Origin: an uncultured Flavobacteriales bacterium
GTDB taxonomy: Bacteria > Bacteroidota > Bacteroidia > Flavobacteriales > Flavobacteriaceae
DNA: 64,000 nt
Reading direction: 5' to 3'
NCBI GenBank assembly: GCA_913058295.1
Contig: CAJXRD010000003.1
Span: 47,248 to 111,247, forward strand
Both the position numbers and the translations under genes were made by a program. A model generated the notes under the pieces. The model searched no databases. It was given only the letters and a program-made list of their open reading frames with translations, and was not told where the DNA came from. This document shows positions 8,580 through 16,705 of this stretch, in pieces (positions within the stretch are counted from its first letter, which is position 1; every line of letters starts with the position of its first letter).

Positions 8580-8914
8580 AAGGATTGTATCTTCTCTAAT
8601 TGTGTGTCTAAATGTTTCCAACAATTTTTATTAATAGCATCAAAAGCCTCAATTAAGCTTTTCCCATAAGGAGTTAATATCGCACCACCACCACCTTTAC
8701 CACCAATACTGCTTTGAGTAACAGGTTTTTTTGCCGATTTGTTTACAGCATCCACAAGAGTCCATGCTTTTTTATAGGAGATATTCAAACTCTTTGCAGC
8801 TTTAGATAAAGAACCAGTTTTTTCAATGGCATTTAACAAACGTACCCTGCCTTCCCCAAGCAAGACATTATTGTCAACTTCTATCCAAATTCTACTTTTT
8901 ATTTTATACTCCAT
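8576..8914 (-). CDS. ModE N-terminal-type winged-helix regulator
   Basis: GRVRLLNAIEKTGSLSKAAKSLNISYKKAWTLVDAVN ... GGKGGGGAILTPYGKSLIEAF; start trimmed to MEYKIK. Confidence 0.9.
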   Translation of the reverse strand: MEYKIKSRIWIEVDNNVLLGEGRVRLLNAIEKTGSLSKAAKSLNISYKKAWTLVDAVNKSAKKPVTQSSIGGKGGGGAILTPYGKSLIEAFDAINKNCWKHLDTQLEKIQSL

Positions 8915-8940
8915 AATTGAATATTTTACTATCAATAAAA

Positions 8941-10119
8941 CTAAACGGGTAAAAGAATAACTTCAACTGAATCTCCTTTATCTATATCATTAACATCGGC
9001 AGGGACATATACAAAAGCATTCGCCATCGCAAAAGTGTTTAACATTGCGGAGCTTTGCCCTTCCATAATAGTCACTTCTCCATTTTTTAAAGAAGCTTTT
9101 AAGAACTGTGCCCGATTTCCTTTTTTAGAAAAATTAGCGCTTAAGGTTGCGGTAACTCTTGTTAATGAAAAATCAATATTTCCAGATAATAACTGAAGAG
9201 ACGGTTGCACATAAATATAGAAACTACTCAATGCTGAAGCAGGATTTCCAGGTAAAGCAAACACCGGAGTATTCCCTTTTTTTCCAAAGAACAATGGTTT
9301 TCCTGGCTTCTGTTTTACTTTATAAAAAATTTGCTCTGTTCCTAATTCCAATAAGGCTTTCCCCACAAAATCATAATCTCCAACTGAAATTCCACCAGAA
9401 ATTAATACCATGTCATTTTCTGAAATCGCTTTTTCTAATGCGATTACTGTTGAATTATAATCGTCTTTTACTTTGCTAATGGTGATATCTTCAAATCCTA
9501 AACTTTGTAATGCGCTCATTAACATCCCCGAATTACTTTCGTATATTTTTCCGTAGGTGAGGGCCTGTCCAGCTTCAATTAATTCATTACCCGTAGTAAC
9601 TATTGCAATAGAAGGTTTTGAAAACACTTCGATTTCAGAAATACCAAGCGTGGTCAAAAAACCAATAGCGGCTGAATTTATTTGGGTTCCTTTTTTTAAA
9701 GCTAAAGCGTCCTTTTGGACTTGTTCGCCCAAAGGTCTAATGTTATCATTAATAACAGCAGGACTGGTAAGAAATAATTTATTGTCTTCCCGATTTGTTT
9801 TTTCCTGCATCATTACACTATTGGCAGTATCTGGTACTGCAGATCCTGTAAAAATTCGAACCGCTTCTCCTTCTTTTAAAACAGGATGATGTCCATCGCC
9901 AGCCTTCACTTCGTCTATAATGGTATAGCGCATATCCTTATGTAAACAAAGGGCATAGCCATCCATAGCTGATTGCCGGAAAGGAGGCATATTAATAGGT
10001 GAATTTATATTTTTAGATAGCGTATAAGCCCTTGACTTTAAAACAGATCTATGCTCTGTTTTGTCAGTAGTATTTATATGGTCTTGTACTAATTTAAAAG
10101 CTTCTTCTACGGAAATCAT
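8941..10119 (-). CDS. moeA: Molybdopterin molybdenumtransferase MoeA
   Basis: MPPFRQSAMDGYAL, IFTGSAVPDTANSV, SGGISVGDYDFV, KPLFFGKKGNTPVFALPGNPASAL. Confidence 0.95.
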   Translation of the reverse strand: MISVEEAFKLVQDHINTTDKTEHRSVLKSRAYTLSKNINSPINMPPFRQSAMDGYALCLHKDMRYTIIDEVKAGDGHHPVLKEGEAVRIFTGSAVPDTANSVMMQEKTNREDNKLFLTSPAVINDNIRPLGEQVQKDALALKKGTQINSAAIGFLTTLGISEIEVFSKPSIAIVTTGNELIEAGQALTYGKIYESNSGMLMSALQSLGFEDITISKVKDDYNSTVIALEKAISENDMVLISGGISVGDYDFVGKALLELGTEQIFYKVKQKPGKPLFFGKKGNTPVFALPGNPASALSSFYIYVQPSLQLLSGNIDFSLTRVTATLSANFSKKGNRAQFLKASLKNGEVTIMEGQSSAMLNTFAMANAFVYVPADVNDIDKGDSVEVILLPV

Positions 10120-10141
10120 ATTGGGATTCGTTATGTCTTTA

Positions 10142-10149
10142 CAAATATA
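10142..10149 (-). promoter_or_regulatory. Putative -7 box TATATTTG for the moeA-led Moco operon
   Basis: TAnnTTTG match 23 bp upstream of the moeA ATG, following the porin terminator. Confidence 0.35.
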
Positions 10150-10227
10150 ACGAAATCATCTGCTCTAAAAAAGATTTCTTTTAAGAACTAAATTTTTCAG
10201 ATTTGCATCTTAGGTGTATTAATCCAT

Positions 10228-10264
10228 AAAAAAACCAGTGTAATTATTTTACACTGGTTTTTAA
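10228..10264 (-). terminator. Rho-independent-like terminator downstream of porin gene
   Basis: AAAAAACCAGTGTAA-TTATT-TTACACTGGTTTTT. Confidence 0.85.
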
Positions 10265-10283
10265 AAAGTTATTTAAAAGAGGT

Positions 10284-11576
10284 TTAATTTACATCTTCTG
10301 GTGCTGTAAACTTATGATTAAACAAGTTTGGCTTAAATGTAACCATCACCCAAGCCCAACTATTATGAAGACTGCTATCTCCACCTTTAATAGCTTCCAT
10401 AGAATCGTTGGCAAACATTTGAGAGTATCCCGCATCTATTTTAATGCTTTTAGTTAATTTATAGCCTACGGTAAAATCGATTTCTGTACCTAAATAATCA
10501 TCTAAGTTATCTCCATTAGTATCAATAATATTTGCTGCAGCAGCAAAATAATGAGGAGATAATTTAAAGTTCCATTTGTTCATAGAATATCCTAAATGTA
10601 AATAGATATCAGTTAAACCAACATTGTTGGCATGATTCCCTACATAAAAATAATCCATTAAACCATTAAATTTATGGTTGGTCCCAAACAATGGGGCGAA
10701 TGAATTTACATCTGTACTAGAGTCGTCCATATCTTTACCAGATAAGTATTCCCCTCCTAAAGTAGCATTAAAATTGTCTGTGAATTTATAATTAAAATTC
10801 GCACCAAAATAAGAAGCACTTACACTATTGTCTAAAGATTTTCCAGTTTGAAAATAAAAAGCACCATCAGCAGAAATATTCCCAGATTTAAAGGTTACTC
10901 TTGGACCAATAGATTGCATATAATCTATGGTAGTATCCTCATTAGGAAGCCCCTCGTTTTCTAAATATTCTATCCCGGTGTTTAATAATAGGAAACTAAC
11001 CCCTACCTTATTAAAATCACCGTGATACCAACCGTATTGGAAGGTTTTATAGCCAGCAGCATTGCTATACAATTGATCTAAATTAGACTGCATATCGGCA
11101 TTATAAGCAATACCTACATCAATTTTATGGTTTTCATTTGGTCTAATTTTAAATAGAAAAGCGTCGTGACTACGAGCTTGTTGCGCCCATGCTACACCAC
11201 CAAAAATTCTTTCATCATCATAAGCAATTATTTGTCGCCCTAATTTCATGCTAAATTTTTCTGATATGATAGCTTCCCCCCAGGCTTGGAAAAAATTAAT
11301 TCCTGTATCATCTGTAGTCATTGTGGCAACATCCCCCCAAACTCTTACATTTTGAACATCCACTTTAAAAATCATTTTTGTGTTTTTAAAATCGAAATTT
11401 ATTCTTGTACGTTGGGATACAAAATTTCCAGCCTCATCACCTTCAGATCGAAGGGACCCAAATCCATATCTGTTTTCATATCTTGGTCTTATTTCACCAG
11501 AAAGGTTAAACTCTTGAGCGATTGATGGCATTGCAAAAAATGCAATCATAGCTAATAATAGTAGTTTTTTCATCAT
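10284..11576 (-). CDS. Outer-membrane beta-barrel porin, alginate-export-like family
   Basis: Signal peptide MMKKLLLLAMIAFFAMPSIAQ; LSGEIRPRYENRYGF, QRTRINFDFKNTKMIFKVDVQNVRVWGD, LGRQIIAYDDERIFGGVAWAQQARSHDAF. Confidence 0.75.
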   Translation of the reverse strand: MMKKLLLLAMIAFFAMPSIAQEFNLSGEIRPRYENRYGFGSLRSEGDEAGNFVSQRTRINFDFKNTKMIFKVDVQNVRVWGDVATMTTDDTGINFFQAWGEAIISEKFSMKLGRQIIAYDDERIFGGVAWAQQARSHDAFLFKIRPNENHKIDVGIAYNADMQSNLDQLYSNAAGYKTFQYGWYHGDFNKVGVSFLLLNTGIEYLENEGLPNEDTTIDYMQSIGPRVTFKSGNISADGAFYFQTGKSLDNSVSASYFGANFNYKFTDNFNATLGGEYLSGKDMDDSSTDVNSFAPLFGTNHKFNGLMDYFYVGNHANNVGLTDIYLHLGYSMNKWNFKLSPHYFAAAANIIDTNGDNLDDYLGTEIDFTVGYKLTKSIKIDAGYSQMFANDSMEAIKGGDSSLHNSWAWVMVTFKPNLFNHKFTAPEDVN

Positions 11577-11580
11577 AATA

Positions 11581-12303
11581 TTAATTTGTTAATTTTGAGG
11601 TTTTAATTATTTTAGATATTGTTTCTTTATTGTCGACACCAAGTCCTTCCTGTTGATGGACCAACTCTCCTTGAGGATTAAATATACTTATTATATTGGA
11701 ATGTGAAAAATCCATCGGAGAAATCTGCTTGTATTTTACAGCAAGAACATTGGCAAATTCTCTAACACTATTTTTTGTTCCCTGTAAGAAAGTCCATTGT
11801 TCCCCGTCCATATGATTTTCTATTGCAAATTCTTTTAGCCTTTTTGGTGTGTCTGTTTCTGGATCAATACTAATAAGAACAAAATTGATATCGGAAAGTA
11901 AATCTTTGGGAACTTGTTTTTCTATGTTTCGCATATCGGCAACCAATCTTGGACAAGCTGCTTTACAAGTAGTGTAAATCATAACCATCACTAAGGTTTT
12001 TCCTTTTAAATCTATAAGCTCTATAGATTTACCTTCTTCAGTATTCCAAGTACTAGTTAGGTTGAATATCGAATTATCTGAGATTTCATCTGTTGGTATT
12101 TTTTCTGAATTCTTTTTAGAAAGTGCCAAGATATCCATTTTGCAAACTGGGCAAGACCCTTCTTTAGAATATGTTTTTTCACCTTCACATTTCATTGGGC
12201 ATTGATAAATAACTGTTTCTGAAGAAGCAGTTTTCTCATCATTACAAGAGTTTAGTGTTATAGCTGAAACCAATAGCAATACTATTGTTATGAATTTTTT
12301 CAT
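11581..12303 (-). CDS. SCO1/SenC family copper chaperone with N-terminal heavy-metal-binding domain
   Basis: IYQCPMKCEGEKTYSKEGSCPVCKMDI; YTTCKAACPRLVADM; lipoprotein-type signal; start trimmed to MKKFITIVLLL. Confidence 0.9.
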   Translation of the reverse strand: MKKFITIVLLLVSAITLNSCNDEKTASSETVIYQCPMKCEGEKTYSKEGSCPVCKMDILALSKKNSEKIPTDEISDNSIFNLTSTWNTEEGKSIELIDLKGKTLVMVMIYTTCKAACPRLVADMRNIEKQVPKDLLSDINFVLISIDPETDTPKRLKEFAIENHMDGEQWTFLQGTKNSVREFANVLAVKYKQISPMDFSHSNIISIFNPQGELVHQQEGLGVDNKETISKIIKTSKLTN

Positions 12304-12332
12304 AATAGAAATAATTGGATATTTATATGTAA

Positions 12333-13094
12333 TTAATCTTTCACGCATCGAAAACCTAGATTTTTCATGGTAAAGCTAGCCTTTAAACTTCCACGAATAG
12401 CATACCTCATAAAAGCTGCATAATTCATTAAATCGGTCGCTCCAATAGCAGCACTTCCACAAAAAAGATTACTATCATTATCTACATCTTTTCGAGATTC
12501 TCCAGAGATTAACACCGAGTTAAAATCGGAAGTCCATTCCCAAACCAAACCATGTAAATCCCATACTCCCCAATAGTTTTTAAAAGAGGATCCGATTTCG
12601 TTATTAAAGGTTTTTGGTTTTTCATACCAACTTAATATGTATTCGTTATAGTTTTTTAAATATCTAGCATCTGCAATATTTTCATTAGCCATAGCCACAT
12701 ATTCCCATTCATCAATGGTTGGAAGACGTTTGCCTTGACTAGAACAATAATCGTTTGCTGCAAACCAGGAAATATTTGTAGCTGGAGCTTTTTGTGATTG
12801 TGAAGTTCCTAATGCTGTATCAGATTTCCAGCTAACAAGATAATTCCCATCTGCAAATAATTTTTTAACCTGAGACTTTTTCCATTTAGGGTTTGTTTTT
12901 ACAAACTCTAAAAACGCTTGGTTAGTTACAGGATAAACATCCATATAAAAATCTGAAATAGTAACCTGTAAAGAATCTCTACCATAAAGAGGGGTATAGG
13001 TTCCTCCTTTAATAGGAACCATATTTGATTGACAATTCGCATTACTATTCCAAAGAAATAGAATACAAACTGTCAATCTTAATATAGCTTTCAT
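12333..13094 (-). CDS. nirV: Formylglycine-generating-enzyme (SUMF1) fold protein, NirV-like
   Basis: MVPIKGGTYTPLY, DVYPVTNQAFLEFV, PATNISWFAANDYCSSQGKRLPTIDEWEYVAMA, GLVWEWTSDF, NLGFRC; immediately downstream of nirK. Confidence 0.75.
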   Translation of the reverse strand: MKAILRLTVCILFLWNSNANCQSNMVPIKGGTYTPLYGRDSLQVTISDFYMDVYPVTNQAFLEFVKTNPKWKKSQVKKLFADGNYLVSWKSDTALGTSQSQKAPATNISWFAANDYCSSQGKRLPTIDEWEYVAMANENIADARYLKNYNEYILSWYEKPKTFNNEIGSSFKNYWGVWDLHGLVWEWTSDFNSVLISGESRKDVDNDSNLFCGSAAIGATDLMNYAAFMRYAIRGSLKASFTMKNLGFRCVKD

Positions 13095-13102
13095 ACAGAA
13101 AA

Positions 13103-14563
13103 TTAGTGTCCGCTTTTAACTTGGTCTACTTGAGAAGTAGTAACAATGGTTTTATTATTTCCCCAAGAATTGTAAACATAAGTTAATACATCTGCAACTT
13201 CTTCACTGGATAGTGTTTGTTTTGTCATCACACTATTATACTTATCTCCATTTACAATTATTTCTCCTGTTTTACCATTCACAACGATATCAATAGCTCT
13301 GTTTACATCAGCATTCAAATAATCTGATTTGGCAAGAGGTGGGAAAGCATTTGGAATTCCTTCTCCATTTGCTTGGTGACATGCAAAACATGTAGTGGTA
13401 TATAAATTTTTACCTGAAGCAATCTTTTCAGCTAAAGATTTTTCGCCTTTTGAAACAACTTCTTTAGTTTCATCATCAGGCATTTCTTGTAATGTTCCTC
13501 CTTCAGGATTATAAATACCTTCTTGTTTTACACCTGAGTAAAGAGTTTTGTCTTCTTCACCACTTACTTTTAACATTCCTAAAGCACCTTTATTAAAAGC
13601 TCTAAAAATTGCATGATCTACTAAAATAAAAGTTCCAGGAACGTCCACTTTAAAATCTACAATAGCAGCTCCACCTGCAGGAATAGAAGTAGTTTGTACA
13701 TTAGTATTGATTAAATCTCCACCTTCCACATGTACATTATCGAAAATTTCACCAATAACATGGAAAGACGAAGTTAGATTTGGCCCACCATTTCCAACAT
13801 ATAAACGAACTGTTTCACCTACGTTTGCTGTAATTGCATTGTCTCCAGTTAAAGATCCAACTTTTCCGTTAAATACAACATAATCCGCATCTTCATCTAC
13901 CGCTTTTTTCATGTCGAAAGCTTGTAAGCCTGGAGCACCATTTTCACCTTTAGTATAAAAATCACCTTGCATGATATAGTATTCTTTATCTACTTTAGGT
14001 AAACCACCTTCTGGTTCCACTAATATTAAACCATACATCCCATTTGCAATATGCATTCCTACTGGAGCAGTTGCGCAATGATATACATATAAGCCTGGAT
14101 TTAAGGTTTTAAAAGAAAATGTCTTACTATGTCCTGGAGCTACAAAAGAAGAGGTTGCCCCTCCACCAGGTCCAGTAACGGCATGTAAATCTATATTATG
14201 AGGTAATTTATTATCTGGGTGATTAGATAAAGTAAACTCTACTTGGTCCCCAACTCTAGTACGAATGAAACTTCCAGGAACTGATCCTCCAAAAGTCCAA
14301 TACATATAAGTTGTCCCATCAGTCATGGTACCTTCTTGTTCTAAGATTTCCATATCTACGATTAATTTTTTCGCAGGGCGATCACCAACTGGTTCAGGAA
14401 CAAATGGGGGAGCAGTTAGTTCCGCATTCATAGTTCCATTAAGTGCAATAGTTGCTGGGTCTTTTTTAGCAACTTCTTTTTCTTCAGATTTGCAACTTGC
14501 AAATAGGATAGCTACTAACGCTACTATTCCTAGTAGTTTTACATTTAATTTTAATAATTTCAT
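13103..14563 (-). CDS. nirK: Copper-containing nitrite reductase with C-terminal cytochrome c domain
   Basis: Cupredoxin motifs HNIDLHAVTGPGGGA, GLYVYHCATAPVGMHIANGMYG, SSFHVIGEIFD; C-terminal CFACHQANGEGIPNAFPPL. Confidence 0.93.
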   Translation of the reverse strand: MKLLKLNVKLLGIVALVAILFASCKSEEKEVAKKDPATIALNGTMNAELTAPPFVPEPVGDRPAKKLIVDMEILEQEGTMTDGTTYMYWTFGGSVPGSFIRTRVGDQVEFTLSNHPDNKLPHNIDLHAVTGPGGGATSSFVAPGHSKTFSFKTLNPGLYVYHCATAPVGMHIANGMYGLILVEPEGGLPKVDKEYYIMQGDFYTKGENGAPGLQAFDMKKAVDEDADYVVFNGKVGSLTGDNAITANVGETVRLYVGNGGPNLTSSFHVIGEIFDNVHVEGGDLINTNVQTTSIPAGGAAIVDFKVDVPGTFILVDHAIFRAFNKGALGMLKVSGEEDKTLYSGVKQEGIYNPEGGTLQEMPDDETKEVVSKGEKSLAEKIASGKNLYTTTCFACHQANGEGIPNAFPPLAKSDYLNADVNRAIDIVVNGKTGEIIVNGDKYNSVMTKQTLSSEEVADVLTYVYNSWGNNKTIVTTSQVDQVKSGH

Positions 14564-14644
14564 TTTGTTGATATTGGTTGGTTAATTTAATTCTTCAAAG
14601 ATAAGAAAATGTTAATCTCCAATCTTTGAAGAATATTTTTGTTA

Positions 14645-15982
14645 TTAGTTCTTAATTTCTAAGGCTTCGTCTGTTGGTTGGCCATATTTTACAAAATCGA
14701 TGATGTATAAAACTATACCAGTTAGAAAAACAGTTGCGCAGAGAATCAAAACATAAAAATGAACTTCGATCATTTTTTGAACTTCCATAAATTCTAATTT
14801 CATAATACGTTCTAAATATACTTGAGCTACTCCAGCTACACCAAAAGCTACCGTCATACCAACCATACCGATATTCGACAACCAGAAAGCTGCTCTTCCT
14901 CTTGCTCCATCATATAATTTTCTTCCTGTTAAGTTAGGTAATGCGTAACTTATTATTGCTAAAACAATCATAGCATAAGCCCCCCAAAATGCAAGGTGAC
15001 CGTGCATTGCTGTAACTAAGGTTCCGTGTGTGTATAAGTTTGTTTGTGGTAGAGTATGTGCAAATCCTAATAATCCTGCTCCAACAAAGGAAACAATTGC
15101 AGCTCCTAAGGTCCAGAATAATGCAATTTTATTAGGATGTTTTTTCTCTCCCTTACGATACATATTTACTGCAAACAATGCCATTGCCAGAAAAGCAAGA
15201 GGCTCTAAAGCTGAGAATATTCCACCTACAATTAGCCAAATTTTATTTACTCCAATGTAATAGTAGTGGTGACCAGTTCCTAAAACACCAGAAAGGAATG
15301 TTAAACCAACAATTACATAAAGCCATTTTTCAATAACCTCTCTATCAACTCCAGTTAGTTTAATTAATAAGAAAGAAAGAATACCTCCCATAATTAATTC
15401 CCAAACACCTTCTACCCATAAGTGAACTACCCACCATCTAAAAAATGAATCCATTACTTGACTATCAAAAGGAAGCATACCTGGAAGGTAAAGTAGAGCA
15501 GCAAAAAATAAACCCATAGTAAGCACTAAGGCTGTTGTTGTTCTTCTTTTTCCTTTAATAAGGGTTGTCAATATTATTCCTAAGAATAATAATACATTTA
15601 CAACTACCAAATAATCTAGTCCTCTGGGAATTTCTAAGAACTTTCGTCCTTCCCAAATATTAAAATGAAAACCAATTATAGCGGCAACACCTACTAATGC
15701 GAGTGAAATTAATTGCACATAAGCAAGCTTAACACTTACCAATTCGTGTTGTGCTTCTTCGGGAATAATATAATATGCGGCACCCATAAAACCTGATAAT
15801 AACCAAACTACCAATAGATTAAGGTGAACAGCTTTTGCTGTGTTAAATGGAATGATGTCGTGTAATCCATCAAATCCTGCATGAGCAAAGCCCATAATAA
15901 AACCATATACCAGTTGTAGAACAAACAACAACATGGATAGGGCAAAAAACCAATAGGCTACTTTTTGTGATTTATATTTCAT
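14645..15982 (-). CDS. norB: Cytochrome c-dependent nitric oxide reductase large subunit
   Basis: WVVHLWVEGVWELIMGGI, GTGHHYYYIG, HGTLVTAMHGHLAFWGAYAM; 445 aa without the N-terminal extension of qNOR. Confidence 0.95.
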   Translation of the reverse strand: MKYKSQKVAYWFFALSMLLFVLQLVYGFIMGFAHAGFDGLHDIIPFNTAKAVHLNLLVVWLLSGFMGAAYYIIPEEAQHELVSVKLAYVQLISLALVGVAAIIGFHFNIWEGRKFLEIPRGLDYLVVVNVLLFLGIILTTLIKGKRRTTTALVLTMGLFFAALLYLPGMLPFDSQVMDSFFRWWVVHLWVEGVWELIMGGILSFLLIKLTGVDREVIEKWLYVIVGLTFLSGVLGTGHHYYYIGVNKIWLIVGGIFSALEPLAFLAMALFAVNMYRKGEKKHPNKIALFWTLGAAIVSFVGAGLLGFAHTLPQTNLYTHGTLVTAMHGHLAFWGAYAMIVLAIISYALPNLTGRKLYDGARGRAAFWLSNIGMVGMTVAFGVAGVAQVYLERIMKLEFMEVQKMIEVHFYVLILCATVFLTGIVLYIIDFVKYGQPTDEALEIKN

Positions 15983-15994
15983 AATTATATTTTT

Positions 15995-16429
15995 TTAGTT
16001 TTTATCTTTAGCTAATGGAGATACTACGGTTTCGAAGCCATTAAGATCTATTTTACCAATCCAATCGAAAAAGGCAATTAAATCCTGAGCTTCTTCTTCA
16101 GAAAAGCCATAAGCAACCATCTTTCTTCCATTGGGTTCCCAAGGATTAGGGGTCATTAAAACGGCTTTGATATAGCCTTCACCTCTACGGTCAATTACTT
16201 TGGTAAGTTCTGGAGCGTAATAGCCTCCTTCACCTAATAATGTATGACAACCCATACAATTGTTAGTGTCCCATAAATCTTTACCTCGTACTACTTGTTC
16301 GGTAATATTCTCATAGTTTGTTTGATCTTGAGCTTTGCTAAGGGAATACACTGTTAACCCAATAAAGATTAAGAATGTAACTACCGTACCTCCTAAGAAA
16401 AAGGCTCGTGCTTGTTTTTTTGATAGCAT
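15995..16429 (-). CDS. norC: Nitric oxide reductase cytochrome c subunit
   Basis: N-terminal TM anchor, CMGCHTLLGEGGYYAPELTKV; directly upstream of norB. Confidence 0.93.
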   Translation of the reverse strand: MLSKKQARAFFLGGTVVTFLIFIGLTVYSLSKAQDQTNYENITEQVVRGKDLWDTNNCMGCHTLLGEGGYYAPELTKVIDRRGEGYIKAVLMTPNPWEPNGRKMVAYGFSEEEAQDLIAFFDWIGKIDLNGFETVVSPLAKDKN

Positions 16430-16479
16430 AGGTTTCGTATTAAATTAATAAAATAAGATAAATTAGTCTTTTAATGTGC

Positions 16480-16487
16480 CAAAAATA
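16480..16487 (-). promoter_or_regulatory. Putative -7 box TATTTTTG of the norCB promoter
   Basis: TAnnTTTG match on the minus strand 51 bp upstream of the norC ATG. Confidence 0.5.
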
Positions 16488-16508
16488 ATTGATTCAAGAC
16501 CTTTATTT

Positions 16509-16524
16509 TATGATATATGTCATA
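16509..16524 (-). promoter_or_regulatory. Crp/Fnr-family-like operator upstream of norC
   Basis: TATGA-N6-TCATA inverted repeat (TATGATATATGTCATA), centre 33 bp upstream of the -7 box centre (about -40). Confidence 0.6.
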
Positions 16525-16624
16525 TTTTACATTTTTAACCCACACATATTCTAATATGTGAAGCCCAATTTTAGGACAAGAAGATTAGGTCAAAATTTGG
16601 AAGATTTTTCTGAAATAAAACAAC

Positions 16625-16666
16625 AATGCCATGAAAAAAACCTTCGAAGGTTCCTTTCATGGCATT
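16625..16666. terminator. Long hairpin terminator downstream of trhO
   Basis: AATGCCATGAAA...AACCTTCGAAGGTT...TTTCATGGCATT. Confidence 0.75.
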
Positions 16667-16705
16667 GATTACAGTTTAATAGGGTTAATTTGTTATTAAT
16701 CCTAT

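Noticed and set aside
9159-9889. Two plus-strand ORFs (9159-9479 and 9557-9889)
   Set aside because: Antisense to moeA, no plausible product.
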